Assembly (NCBI GenBank): GCA_012927625.1
Contig: JABBOV010000002.1
Span: 35,551 to 99,550 of the forward strand
From: Glaciimonas sp.
GTDB taxonomy: Bacteria; Pseudomonadota; Gammaproteobacteria; Burkholderiales; Burkholderiaceae_D
DNA length: 64,000 bases
Direction: 5' to 3'
The notes under the pieces: model-generated
Database searches by the model: none
What the model saw: only the letters and a program-made list of their open reading frames with translations
Told to the model about the DNA's origin: nothing
Position numbers and translations under genes: made by a program
Shown here: positions 16,960-26,411 of the stretch, piece by piece
Position numbering within the stretch: the stretch's first letter is position 1
How the letters are laid out: each line of letters opens with the position of its first letter

Positions 16960-18024
16960 ATGGCAATTCGATTCCTCTCGCGCGTCATCTCCCTGCCGTT
17001 CCTGCGCGCACTGCTGATCGCACTGAGCGCCGCCGGTTTGTGCCTCTGGCTCAAAACTCCGTTGCCGTGGATGATCGGCCCGATCATTGCCACCGCCGCC
17101 GCGCGTATGGCCGGGCTCGACCTGCAAGCGCCGGTGCAGGTGCGCGAGGCCGGGCAATGGGCCATCGGCACCGCGCTCGGCCTGTACTTCACGCCGACCG
17201 TGATCCACGTTTTATCGTCTTATGTCGGTACTATCGCCGTTGGTGTGGTGTTCGCGCTGCTGCTGGGCGCCGGTTGCGGCTGGCTGCTGCACCGGATTAC
17301 CGGCGTCGACAGCACTACCGCCTTTTTCGCAATGGCCACTGGCGGCGCATCCGAAATGGCGACCCAGGGCGAGCGACATGGCGCGCTGGTGGATCGGGTC
17401 GCCGCTGCGCACAGTCTGCGCATCATGCTGGTGGTGCTCATCATCCCGTTCGGCTTCAAGTTCGCCCACGTGCACGGCATGGATCCTTATGTGCAAGGCA
17501 CCAAGATGGTGGATTTGCCCGGGCTATTGATTCTGATCGGATTGACTTGCTGCGGCGCTTTTTTGCTGCGGCGGCTGCGCTGGCCGAATGCCTGGGTTAT
17601 CGGCCCGCTGTTCATCGCCATCGCGTTGACGGCATTCGAGGTGCATTTGTCGGCGTTGCCGCAATGGATGATCAACTGCGGCCAGTTATTCATCGGTGTA
17701 TCGCTGGGCACCCGCTTCACGCCGGCCTTTTTGCATACCGCGCCGCGCTACCTTACAGGCGTCGCTCTGTGCAGCATCACCGCGATCGTGGTGGCGGCCG
17801 GTTTCGGCCTGTTGCTGGCAGCCTGGTCCGGCATCCATCCCGCTACCGCAATCTTGGCTACTTCGCCTGGCGGTATCGCCGAAATGTCGCTGACTGCTAA
17901 AAATCTACAGCTCGGAGTGCCGATTGTGACCGCATTCCATGTGATACGGATGACCACGCTGGTACTGTCAATCGGACCGCTGTTTCGATTAGTAAAATTC
18001 ATAAAAAACAGGGGTATAACATAA
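16960..18024 (+). CDS. AbrB-family (putative ammonia-monooxygenase-regulator type) membrane protein
   Basis: A 354-residue, very hydrophobic protein with about ten membrane segments arranged as two repeats. The duplicated motif is FAMATGGASEMATQGERHG in the first half and LATSPGGIAEMSLTAKNL in the second, the hallmark of this family. The name is historical; the family is a membrane protein group of unproven transport function, often found beside tripartite tricarboxylate transporter genes. Here it sits where tctA would be expected in a tctDE-tctC locus. The ATG has no Shine-Dalgarno and follows an AT-rich repeat directly. Confidence 0.82.
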   Translation: MAIRFLSRVISLPFLRALLIALSAAGLCLWLKTPLPWMIGPIIATAAARMAGLDLQAPVQVREAGQWAIGTALGLYFTPTVIHVLSSYVGTIAVGVVFALLLGAGCGWLLHRITGVDSTTAFFAMATGGASEMATQGERHGALVDRVAAAHSLRIMLVVLIIPFGFKFAHVHGMDPYVQGTKMVDLPGLLILIGLTCCGAFLLRRLRWPNAWVIGPLFIAIALTAFEVHLSALPQWMINCGQLFIGVSLGTRFTPAFLHTAPRYLTGVALCSITAIVVAAGFGLLLAAWSGIHPATAILATSPGGIAEMSLTAKNLQLGVPIVTAFHVIRMTTLVLSIGPLFRLVKFIKNRGIT

Positions 18025-18323
18025 AATATGCTGTTATTCGCATATTTTATATGCGTATCTTAAATATGCTGCATTCAGTATATTAAAATTTATCAACTGT
18101 TCCTTACCCTGCAATACGTAACCGAACACGCATGGCAAATTCCTGACCCGCTGGAAAAAACCGCGCTAACACGCAGCGCCCGGATTTTTCGCCATTGCCG
18201 CGTTTGCCCTTTTTCCACAAAGACAGCATACTCAATGCTACATTTCTAAAAAGCATGATTGGTGCGATCCCAGTCATCGAACGGTTTCAGACCCACACCA
18301 TATAGAAGGGTAAGGTTTCCAAA
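18025..18323. other. AT-rich 299-bp gap
   Basis: The first 70 bp (to about 18092) contain several ATATGC/GCATAT units, related in composition to the dispersed AT repeats. No gene is seen. A TAAGG-type ribosome binding site (about 18311-18315) marks the TTG start at 18324. Confidence 0.45.
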
Positions 18324-20081
18324 TTGCCATCCAGTTCACTACCGCACCCTGAAGCAAACTATCGTCGTGCGCTGGCAAGCCTGATGGAAGCTGCCGGCGA
18401 CATGGTTCTCAGGCTGAACTATCAGGGTGAGATCTTGTATGCCAGCCAGCGCACTATCGACCTGATTAACTCAGAGCGGGATCTGATCGGCAGCACGCTG
18501 TCGGAACTGGTTTGCGCCGCGCAACAAGACGCGCTGCACAGAGCGCTGGCAGACGCCACCACAACCCGACATTCCGACCGCGTCAAGCTGCGCATCAGGA
18601 CCCGCGATGCACTGCTCTGGTTAGACTTTCAACTATCGGCTTACACCACACCAAACGATACCGTGGAGTTACTTGCAGTTGGCCGCGACATGTCGAGTAC
18701 TCATGCAACCGAAGCGCGCCTGCGCCACATTGCCACGCATGACACCTTGACCGGATTGCCGAACCGGGCACTGCTATCGGACCGGCTACGTATGGCCATC
18801 GCCCAGGCGCGCCGCAGCGGCCAAGGATTTTCCGTAGCCACACTGGATCTCGATGGGTTCAAGAAAGTCAATGACGGCCTGGGACATCCAATCGGCGATG
18901 CGCTGTTGCGGGTAGCCAGTGCCAGACTGATCAAGGCTTTGCGCAATAGCGATACGCTGGCGCGCATCGGCGGCGACGAATTCGTCGCCATCATGCCCGG
19001 CGCGGTGAGTAGCGCCGACATCAAGCTTGTTAGCGGCCGACTGATGTCGGCCATGCAAGCACCGTTCGAAGTGCAGGGCAATACGCTGTACGTAAGCGCC
19101 TCAGTCGGAGTTGCCGTGTATCCTGAGCATGGCGAGGATGAAGTTGAACTGCTGGCCCATGCGGACGCCGCCATGTACCGAGCAAAAGAGACCGGCAAAG
19201 CATGCTGCGTGGTGTATAACAGCGTCCAGATCGGCCAACCGGAACATGATCTATCGTTGGAAGCGGCAATGTTTCAGGCCGTCACGAATGGCGAATTTTT
19301 TCTCGATTATCAGCCCATCGTCGATACCCAGACCCGCCAGATACAAGGCTTTGAAACACTGATGCGTTGGCTGCGCCCGGGTCTGGGCATGGTGCCGCCC
19401 AGTCGTTTCATCCCGGTCGCAGAGGCCAACGGCCTCATCAATCTGCTCGGCGCCTGGGCGCTCAAGGCTTCCTGCGTCCAACTCAAGAGTTTCGAGGAGG
19501 TCGCCAAACGTCCACTGTACATCTCGGTCAATGTCAGCCCCAGACAATTCCGTCAACCGCAATTCCTGGAGTTGCTGGACCAGGCCATTGCTTTCTCAGG
19601 AATTGCCGGCGACCAACTGGTGCTGGAGATTACGGAAAGCACGTTGATGACCGATCCGCTGCAAGCTGAAGCCATCTTGCACCAAATCGTCGCGCGCAAA
19701 GTACGCATCTCGATCGATGATTTTGGCACCGGTTACTCGTCGCTGGCTTATCTGAAGCGGTTCCCGATTGCAATTCTAAAAATCGACCGGGCTTTCATCA
19801 AGGATCTGCCCGCATCGGAAAAGGATGCAGCTATCTGCAACACGATCATGAGCCTGGCCCGCCATTTGCACTTAACGGTCGTAGCCGAAGGGGTGGAGAC
19901 TGAGCCGCAACTCCAGTTCCTGCTTGACCGGCGCTGCAGCTACATTCAGGGCTACCTGACCGGCAAGCCAATGTCACCACACAGCGTGCTGACAGCTTTG
20001 GCAGAAGCCAGCATTCCTGCACAACCAATACGCGCGGCGGGGGCTGAAACCGCGCCTGACTTATCTCAAACAACTCGGTGA
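18324..20081 (+). CDS. PAS-GGDEF-EAL cyclic-di-GMP enzyme (TTG start)
   Basis: A 585-residue protein. TTG is chosen because AAGGGTAAGG lies just upstream and the next ATG (codon 22) would cut into the PAS domain. PAS is at about 18-135, then a complete GGDEF domain (about 145-305) with LPNRALLSDR, DLDGFKKVNDGLGH, RIGGDEF and an I-site RNSD. The EAL domain (about 315-560) has the conservative variant FETLMRW, plus NVSPRQF, EITESTLM, DDFGTGYSS, LKIDRAF, AEGVET and QGYLTGKP. Both activities may be retained. Its stop overlaps a GTG codon of the next frame, suggesting coupling with the HDOD protein. Confidence 0.9.
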   Translation: MPSSSLPHPEANYRRALASLMEAAGDMVLRLNYQGEILYASQRTIDLINSERDLIGSTLSELVCAAQQDALHRALADATTTRHSDRVKLRIRTRDALLWLDFQLSAYTTPNDTVELLAVGRDMSSTHATEARLRHIATHDTLTGLPNRALLSDRLRMAIAQARRSGQGFSVATLDLDGFKKVNDGLGHPIGDALLRVASARLIKALRNSDTLARIGGDEFVAIMPGAVSSADIKLVSGRLMSAMQAPFEVQGNTLYVSASVGVAVYPEHGEDEVELLAHADAAMYRAKETGKACCVVYNSVQIGQPEHDLSLEAAMFQAVTNGEFFLDYQPIVDTQTRQIQGFETLMRWLRPGLGMVPPSRFIPVAEANGLINLLGAWALKASCVQLKSFEEVAKRPLYISVNVSPRQFRQPQFLELLDQAIAFSGIAGDQLVLEITESTLMTDPLQAEAILHQIVARKVRISIDDFGTGYSSLAYLKRFPIAILKIDRAFIKDLPASEKDAAICNTIMSLARHLHLTVVAEGVETEPQLQFLLDRRCSYIQGYLTGKPMSPHSVLTALAEASIPAQPIRAAGAETAPDLSQTTR

Positions 20082-20089
20082 TCACGATC

Positions 20090-21592
20090 ATGCATACTCC
20101 CGATGCCCCCAATGCCGATAAAACCCTGGACCTCATCTGGGAGCGCATCAGGCAGCGTGGCGACCTTCCTGGGTTCACCAAAGCCATCAGCGCCGTACTG
20201 GGTGCCATGCACGGTGAAGAGGAGCGGGAATTCAACATGACGCAAACCGTGATGTCCGACCCGGGACTGACCCAGAAAGTGCTGCGACTTGCCAATAGCG
20301 CGATGTACTCTGCCTTTGGTCAAAGCGTCGGTACCGTGTCAAAGGCAGTCGCGGTGTTGGGAACGCAAACCATCGGCCACCTGGCGCTGGGTTCCAAGCT
20401 CATTGATGAGTTGTCAGCCACCGCCCCTGATACCGTCGGCGCTCGCCTTGAAATGGAAAAAGCATTGTTAGCCGGGCATGTGGCACGCCAAGTCACCAGC
20501 AGCGCCAATCGCCATCATGCCGAAGAAGCGGTCGTCTGCTCAATGCTGCATATGCTAGGCCGAATGATGGTGGCATTTTATTTACCTGATCGCTGGCTGC
20601 AGGCACAGCAAGACAGCGAAAAAACAAAACGGCACCCGGATCTGGTGGCGCAGGAAATACTGGGGCTCTCACTGGAAGAAATTGGTCGTACTATCGCACA
20701 ACGCTGGGGGCTGCCCAATAGCCTGATCAACAGCATGCGCATGGTTGAACCAATGGCATTGGCGCCAAATGAAAAAATACCCCATGCTGAATGGCTGGCT
20801 GCGATATCAAGTATGACCAGCCAGTGCGCAAGTGCTCTGTGCCAGGACGACGCTTCGAGCGACACCGAAATTCTGCGGCTTGCCGACGCTTATGCCGGCA
20901 TGCTTGGGATCGATACTGCCGTAGTGCTGAAGGCGACAGAAAGTGCGAAAAAAACAGCCGAATCCGAATTACGCGCAATCCACAGCACCAAACATAGTAA
21001 TGCCGAAAAGCGTTCCCGCTCCAAAGCCGTTTCAGTTGAACCGGCGGCCGTCAGCATATTGCAACAAGGCGTGACCGACATGCGCGCCATCGTTGATAGT
21101 GCAACGCCCAGCCAAATGCTGGAGATGGGACTGGAAACGTTGTATCAGGGGCTCAATTTCAGACGTGCAATTGCTTTTTTGCGGAATATCAAAGAAGCAC
21201 AATACTCGGCCAAAATGGGCTTCGGCGCAGGCGTGTCGGCGCTGATCCCGCAACTGATATTCCACGATGTCTATCAGGCTGACGTGTTTCATGCCGCGCT
21301 GGCCAGCGACCGCATCATTTTTGTAGAGAATGCACAAGATCCCAAGTTTGCCGCCAAGTTGCCGCTCTGGTGGCAGAACGGCTTGTCCGCTGCCACCGGT
21401 TTTATAATCTTGCCGCTAACCATCAACCGCCAGCCAGTGGGCTTTATGTATGGTGACTGGAGCAATGTAGCGCCCAACACCAAACCGAACTCCGTAGAAT
21501 TTATCCTCTTGAACGACTTACGCGCCCTGGTCACGGGAACGGCAGAACGACGTAACACAACAACGACCTTCAGTGCGCCTGCAACGCATTGA
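20090..21592 (+). CDS. HDOD-GAF signalling protein
   Basis: A 500-residue protein. The ATG at 20090 has GGTGA eight bases upstream; a GTG at 20078 overlapping the previous stop (GTGA) is an alternative coupled start. The HDOD domain (about residues 15-230) shows LPGFTKAISAV, MSDPGLTQKVLRLANSAMY and AVAVLGTQTIGHLAL. The C-terminal part (about 325-480) resembles a GAF domain, with RRAIAFLRNI and IILPLTINRQPVGFMYGDWS. HDOD proteins are non-catalytic HD relatives that act as scaffolds in c-di-GMP, motility and cell-cycle signalling. Linkage to the PAS-GGDEF-EAL gene suggests a shared pathway. It converges with parB. Confidence 0.86.
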   Translation: MHTPDAPNADKTLDLIWERIRQRGDLPGFTKAISAVLGAMHGEEEREFNMTQTVMSDPGLTQKVLRLANSAMYSAFGQSVGTVSKAVAVLGTQTIGHLALGSKLIDELSATAPDTVGARLEMEKALLAGHVARQVTSSANRHHAEEAVVCSMLHMLGRMMVAFYLPDRWLQAQQDSEKTKRHPDLVAQEILGLSLEEIGRTIAQRWGLPNSLINSMRMVEPMALAPNEKIPHAEWLAAISSMTSQCASALCQDDASSDTEILRLADAYAGMLGIDTAVVLKATESAKKTAESELRAIHSTKHSNAEKRSRSKAVSVEPAAVSILQQGVTDMRAIVDSATPSQMLEMGLETLYQGLNFRRAIAFLRNIKEAQYSAKMGFGAGVSALIPQLIFHDVYQADVFHAALASDRIIFVENAQDPKFAAKLPLWWQNGLSAATGFIILPLTINRQPVGFMYGDWSNVAPNTKPNSVEFILLNDLRALVTGTAERRNTTTTFSAPATH

Positions 21593-21693
21593 TCAAAAAC
21601 CAACACTCCGATTGAATTTTCGCCCTTCTGGACGCTCGGTGACACAACAACGGCTCGTTGAGTGTGGACGCAAACTTCCTCCAACCAACCAGT

Positions 21694-22584
21694 TCAACCG
21701 CGCAAGCGCGCCAGTAAGCCATCTAACGCATCCAAGTCGGCAAAATCGATAATAAGCTGGCCACGGTTTTTAACGCTGCTCTTAATCGTTACGGCCGTCG
21801 CCAGCAAATCGGACAACTCCTCTTCCAGTCGGGTAATATCCCGTGATTTTTCCCGGCTTTTTGCTTTACCGTCCCGGATCTCAGACTGCGCCAATACTGT
21901 CCGTTGCACTAATTTTTCCGCCTCACGCACCGATAGGCGCTTGGCCACGATAGAGTTTGCCAGCGTAATCTGGGTCGCAGCATCGACTGCTAGCAAAGCG
22001 CGCGCGTGGCCCATATCGATATCGCCGGCCATCAACATGGTTTGCGTCGTTTGCGCCAGATTCAACAAGCGCAACAGGTTTGAAACTGCACTGCGTGAAC
22101 GTCCCACCGCACCAGCCGCCTGTTCGTGGGTAAAATCGAATTCGGTAATCAACCGATGAATTCCTTGCGCCTCCTCCAGTGGATTGAGGTCTTCGCGCTG
22201 GATGTTTTCAATTAGCGCCATGGCTGCTGCGGCCAGATCGTCAACTTCCTTGATCAGTACCGGAATGACGTCGAGCCCTGCCAGCTGCACGGCGCGAAAA
22301 CGTCGTTCACCGGCGATAATCTCGAATTTCTCAGCGCCGTTTTCGCGCCCGATTCGACGCACTAAAATGGGCTGTAAAACGCCCTGCTCCCTGATCGAGG
22401 CGGCAAGTTCATCCAAGGCGCCCTCATCCATACGAGTGCGCGGTTGATATTTCCCGACCTGCAATTGCGTCACGGATAGAATGGAAGGGATTCCGACCGC
22501 AGATGATTGTGTATCAGGGTCATTCAAGCCACCCAGCAAGGCGTCGAGGCCACGCCCCAAGCCTTTTTGTTTTTTCGTCGCCAT
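21694..22584 (-). CDS. parB: Chromosome partitioning protein ParB
   Basis: A 296-residue ParB. It has the N-terminal ParA-stimulating KGLGRGLDALLGG, the CTP-binding/clamp motif AGERRFRAVQLAG, and ALIENIQREDLNPLEEAQ. The HTH that reads parS includes FTHEQAAGAVGRSRSAVSNLLRLL, and a C-terminal dimerisation segment follows. It is last in the mnmG-rsmG-parA-parB cluster, 9 bp after parA. Two perfect or near-perfect parS sites lie upstream of mnmG, so the locus is a complete chromosomal parABS system, which in Burkholderiales lies near the origin. Confidence 0.96.
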   Translation of the reverse strand: MATKKQKGLGRGLDALLGGLNDPDTQSSAVGIPSILSVTQLQVGKYQPRTRMDEGALDELAASIREQGVLQPILVRRIGRENGAEKFEIIAGERRFRAVQLAGLDVIPVLIKEVDDLAAAAMALIENIQREDLNPLEEAQGIHRLITEFDFTHEQAAGAVGRSRSAVSNLLRLLNLAQTTQTMLMAGDIDMGHARALLAVDAATQITLANSIVAKRLSVREAEKLVQRTVLAQSEIRDGKAKSREKSRDITRLEEELSDLLATAVTIKSSVKNRGQLIIDFADLDALDGLLARLRG

Positions 22585-22593
22585 AATCGCTCT

Positions 22594-23364
22594 TTACATT
22601 AATTTTATTCGTTGAACCAGCTCTGCGCCAAAGGCAATATACGCCTGAGCCCCTTTCGAGGCGGGATCGAAGTTGACCCCGGGCACTCCGTAGGAAGGCG
22701 CTTCTGCCAACCGCACGTTGCGCGGGATGATGCTTTTAAAAACCTTGTCGCCGAAATGCTGCTCAAGTTGGGTCGAAACCTGTTCCGACAAGCTCATGCG
22801 CGCATCAAACATCACCCGCAACAGACCGATGATGCTGAGGTCTGGATTCAGATTTGCATGTACTTTTTTGATGGTATTAACCAAATCGGACAAGCCTTCC
22901 AGCGCATAATATTCGCACTGCATCGGGATAATCACGCCATGTGCGGCGCACAATCCGTTTAGTGTCAACATCGACAGTGCCGGCGGGCAATCTATCAGGA
23001 TGAAATCGTATTCGGCAGCGACTAGCGCCAGTGCGGCCTTTAGGCGTTTTTCGCGGTTTTCCAGTTCGACCATTTCTACTTCGGCGCCAGCCAACTCCCG
23101 ATTGGCCGGCAATACGTCGAATTCCCCGGTTTCGGAAACCAACCGGGCCGACGCCACATCCGACATGCCGAGCAACACTTCATAAACCGAAGCGCGCAGT
23201 TTGGCCTTGTTGATGCCTGCCCCCATAGTTGCATTGCCCTGTGGATCGAGGTCAACCAATAGCACGCGCTGGCCGATTTTTGTCAGTGCAGCAGACAAAT
23301 TGACCGTGGTGGTGGTTTTACCGACTCCGCCCTTTTGATTTGCTATACAAAAAATTTTTGCCAT
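22594..23364 (-). CDS. parA: Chromosome partitioning ATPase ParA (Soj)
   Basis: A 256-residue ParA/MinD-type ATPase. The deviant Walker A KGGVGKTTTTVNL (residues about 11-23) carries both signature lysine positions. Further marks are switch I VDLDPQGNATMG and Walker B FILIDCPPALSMLT. Small chromosomal ParAs lack the N-terminal HTH of plasmid types, as here. The segment LLRVMFDARMSLSEQV differs slightly from the common form. A 164-bp gap separates it from rsmG upstream, so it may have its own promoter; parB follows with 9 bp spacing. Confidence 0.96.
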   Translation of the reverse strand: MAKIFCIANQKGGVGKTTTTVNLSAALTKIGQRVLLVDLDPQGNATMGAGINKAKLRASVYEVLLGMSDVASARLVSETGEFDVLPANRELAGAEVEMVELENREKRLKAALALVAAEYDFILIDCPPALSMLTLNGLCAAHGVIIPMQCEYYALEGLSDLVNTIKKVHANLNPDLSIIGLLRVMFDARMSLSEQVSTQLEQHFGDKVFKSIIPRNVRLAEAPSYGVPGVNFDPASKGAQAYIAFGAELVQRIKLM

Positions 23365-23528
23365 GGAGTCGCTTTAATTAATCGTAAATTTGATGCCGAA
23401 ACCGGCCTGGGACAGTGTAGCCATGAACATCGGCAACGTAGGGATCAAGCCAGAGTATTGCGCTATGCTGCACATTAGTCTCTTTCATCCTGTATTTTTG
23501 GCAGGAGGTTGAGCCAGGTAATGCCAGT

Positions 23529-24179
23529 TTAATTTTGATTACGCTCTATGAAAATCAAATGCCGTTGCGCCTGCAAGCCCGGTACCGTCAGAGCGCGCAC
23601 TTCTTGTACCACCCAACCAGCCGGCAGGCGCAATAGTTCCTGCTGCGGATTGACCCCTTTCATGGCGACGAAACGGCCACCCGGCGCCAGTAAGTGGCCC
23701 GACCAACTGATAAAGTCAGCCAACTCTGCAAAAGCGCGTGATGTGATAGCCTCGAATTTGTGCGCCACCTGCAACTGCTCTACTCTTCCAGTATGGACAG
23801 TAACGTTGATTAAACCGAGCTCCGCCTTGGCCTGCGTCAGAAAAGCAGTTTTTTTGTGCACCGTATCGATCATTGAAACCTGCATGTCAGGGCGCACAAT
23901 TGCCAGCACGATGCCCGGCAAGCCGCCACCGGCACCAACATCCAGAATATTTCTTACGCGATCGAAAGCCACAACAACCGCGAGCGAATCAAGCAAATGC
24001 TGGGTCACCATCTGGGCTGGGTCGCGCACCGCAGTCAAGTTGTAGACCGCATTCCATTTAATTAGCAACGCCAGATAATCTATCAACAAGTCAATTTGGC
24101 ACGCGCTCAAGTTTAGCTTCAGGCTGGCTGCCCCTTGGGCCAGCGTCGTTGTCAGGACGAGACGATTAAATACTTGCAT
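23529..24179 (-). CDS. rsmG: 16S rRNA (guanine-N7)-methyltransferase RsmG
   Basis: A 216-residue Rossmann methyltransferase with SAM-binding ILDVGAGGGLPGIVLAI, LIKWNAVYNLTAVRDP in the N-terminal part and ITSRAFAELADF. RsmG methylates G527 of 16S rRNA. It starts 7 bp after the mnmG stop with GAGGAAGG just before the ATG, so the two are in one transcript. The mnmG-rsmG-parAB order is classical origin-proximal synteny. Confidence 0.95.
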   Translation of the reverse strand: MQVFNRLVLTTTLAQGAASLKLNLSACQIDLLIDYLALLIKWNAVYNLTAVRDPAQMVTQHLLDSLAVVVAFDRVRNILDVGAGGGLPGIVLAIVRPDMQVSMIDTVHKKTAFLTQAKAELGLINVTVHTGRVEQLQVAHKFEAITSRAFAELADFISWSGHLLAPGGRFVAMKGVNPQQELLRLPAGWVVQEVRALTVPGLQAQRHLIFIERNQN

Positions 24180-24186
24180 ACCTTCC

Positions 24187-26133
24187 TCACACGCCTAACT
24201 CGGTGTTTGTTGCCAGTGCGACAAACTGGTTGTAACCACGTTTTTTCAAATGCACCAGCAACAACGATATAGCAGCCGGGGTGATACCGGAAATGCGCGA
24301 AGCCTGACCCAACGTCTCTGGACGCTGCTGATTAAGTTTTTGTTTGACTTCAATGGACAAGCCATTAACCTCCAGATAGTCGAACTGAGCCGGCATTATT
24401 AAATGTTCGAAATAGGCATGGCGCGTCACTTCTTTTGCTTGACGTTCGATATAGCCAGCATACTTAAGCTGAATTTCAACTTGCTCCTTGATTTCAGACT
24501 GGCCCTCCAACAGTGCCCCGGAGGCAGCTAGGGCCTGTCCTTCCAACCCGACCAGTGTCATCAACCTATCGTAGCCAATGTCTGGGCGTCGCAACAGATC
24601 AGCCAGCGAATATTCGCGTTCGATCACCTTGCCTATGACACGCACTGCTTCTTCATCGGCCAGCATGCGTGGGCTAATCCAGGTTGACTTAAGTCTTTGT
24701 AATTCCAACACGATTGCTTCGCGTTTTTGTTCGAACTGCAGCCATTGCCTATCGCTGACGCAACCCAGCGCGCGACCGATTTCCGTCAGGCGCATATCAG
24801 CGTTATCCTCGCGCAAACTCAGACGATATTCGGCACGACTGGTAAACATGCGGTATGGCTCTTGCACACCCTTGGTAACCAGGTCGTCCACCAAGACGCC
24901 CAAATAAGCTTGGTCGCGGCCCGGAGTCCAGGCTGCTTTTTCCTGCACCTGCAAAGCCGCATTCAAACCGGCTAACATCCCTTGCGCTGCGGCCTCTTCG
25001 TAACCGGTGGTGCCATTGATCTGACCGGCAAAAAATAAACCTTGAATCAACTTGGTTTCCAGTGAAGCCTTCAATCCACGCGGATCGAAATAATCGTATT
25101 CAATCGCATAGCCGGGGCGCAGGATGTGGGCATTTTCCATTCCGCGCATCGATTGCACCAGTGCTATCTGGACATCAAATGGCAGGCTGGTTGAAATCCC
25201 GTTTGGATAAAACTCATTGGTGGTTAAGCCTTCCGGCTCCAGAAAAATCTGGTGCGATGCCTTGTCGGCGAAGCGATGTATCTTATCTTCGATCGAGGGA
25301 CAGTAGCGTGGCCCGACACCTTCAATAACACCGGTGTACATCGGGCTGCGATCGAGGCCGGCACGAACGATCTCATGCGTGCGTTCGTTGGTATGCGTAA
25401 TCCAGCACGGCAATTGGGCCGGATGCATGGCAACTGCACCCATCACGGAAAAAACCGGAATCGGATTCAAATCGCCCGCCTGTTCCTGCATCATGGAAAA
25501 ATCAATGCTGCGACCATCAATGCGCGGCGGCGTGCCGGTTTTCAGCCGCCCTTGTGGCAGCTTCAACTCTTTTAACCTGGCCGACAATGAGATTGCCGGA
25601 GGATCGCCGGCGCGCCCGGCCGCATAGTTATTCAGTCCAACGTGAATTTTCCCATCCAGGAAGGTACCCGCGGTCAGCACCACAGCACGGCTACGAAAAC
25701 GGATGCCAATCTGCGTTACTGCGCCAACCACGCGATCACCCTCCACCATCAAGTCATCGACTGCCTGCTGGAATAGCCACAAATTGGGCTGATTCTCCAA
25801 TCTGGAGCGTATTGCCTGCTTATACAAAATTCGGTCTGCTTGAGCTCGGGTGGCTCGTACTGCCGGGCCTTTGGATGAATTCAGGATGCGAAACTGGATA
25901 CCAGCCTCATCGGTTGCAATCGCCATTGCGCCGCCCATCGCATCTATTTCGCGCACCAGATGACCCTTGCCAATACCGCCAATGGAAGGGTTACAAGACA
26001 TCTGACCCAATGTTTCGATATTATGGGTAAGAAGTAATGTCTTTTGTCCCATGCGAGCGGACGCAAGCGCAGCCTCGGTGCCGGCATGACCGCCACCGAC
26101 GACAATGACATCAAATTCTTTGGGAAAATACAT
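24187..26133 (-). CDS. mnmG: tRNA uridine-5-carboxymethylaminomethyl modification enzyme MnmG (GidA)
   Basis: A 648-residue protein from the ATG at 26133 (a TTG four codons upstream is possible). FAD-binding [21 protein letters not shown], the MnmG signature [35 protein letters not shown] and the C-terminal helical domain with [28 protein letters not shown] are all present. With MnmE it installs cmnm5 at the tRNA wobble uridine. No Shine-Dalgarno precedes the ATG. Two parS sites lie about 100-200 bp upstream. Confidence 0.96.
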   Translation of the reverse strand: MYFPKEFDVIVVGGGHAGTEAALASARMGQKTLLLTHNIETLGQMSCNPSIGGIGKGHLVREIDAMGGAMAIATDEAGIQFRILNSSKGPAVRATRAQADRILYKQAIRSRLENQPNLWLFQQAVDDLMVEGDRVVGAVTQIGIRFRSRAVVLTAGTFLDGKIHVGLNNYAAGRAGDPPAISLSARLKELKLPQGRLKTGTPPRIDGRSIDFSMMQEQAGDLNPIPVFSVMGAVAMHPAQLPCWITHTNERTHEIVRAGLDRSPMYTGVIEGVGPRYCPSIEDKIHRFADKASHQIFLEPEGLTTNEFYPNGISTSLPFDVQIALVQSMRGMENAHILRPGYAIEYDYFDPRGLKASLETKLIQGLFFAGQINGTTGYEEAAAQGMLAGLNAALQVQEKAAWTPGRDQAYLGVLVDDLVTKGVQEPYRMFTSRAEYRLSLREDNADMRLTEIGRALGCVSDRQWLQFEQKREAIVLELQRLKSTWISPRMLADEEAVRVIGKVIEREYSLADLLRRPDIGYDRLMTLVGLEGQALAASGALLEGQSEIKEQVEIQLKYAGYIERQAKEVTRHAYFEHLIMPAQFDYLEVNGLSIEVKQKLNQQRPETLGQASRISGITPAAISLLLVHLKKRGYNQFVALATNTELGV

Positions 26134-26231
26134 AATGCGTTTCAAGGAGGCGTGAGCAGAAGCAGAATTATAAGGTTTTTTAGTGCCACTATTATTATCA
26201 CATTTAAATTTTACGGGAAATTTGCATATCC

Positions 26232-26247
26232 TGTTTCACGTGAAACA
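26232..26247. other. parS centromere site 1
   Basis: TGTTTCACGTGAAACA, a perfect 16-bp palindrome identical to the canonical chromosomal parS bound by ParB. It lies in the intergenic region upstream of mnmG. Confidence 0.96.
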
Positions 26248-26314
26248 ATCAACATCTAATTTTGATATTGATTGACGCCAGTTCCCGAGTCTACAGAATC
26301 CAGCTCTCTAACAA

Positions 26315-26330
26315 TGTTTCACGTGAAACG
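26315..26330. other. parS centromere site 2
   Basis: TGTTTCACGTGAAACG, one base from the canonical parS, 83 bp after site 1. It is also about 80 bp upstream of the iron-alcohol-dehydrogenase start, so ParB spreading could affect that promoter. Confidence 0.93.
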
Positions 26331-26411
26331 CAGCACTTACATAGGGTATCGCTAATTAAAGTAATAGCCTGAAAAATTCATAACTACAACTAAACCAACA
26401 ATGGAGATCAT

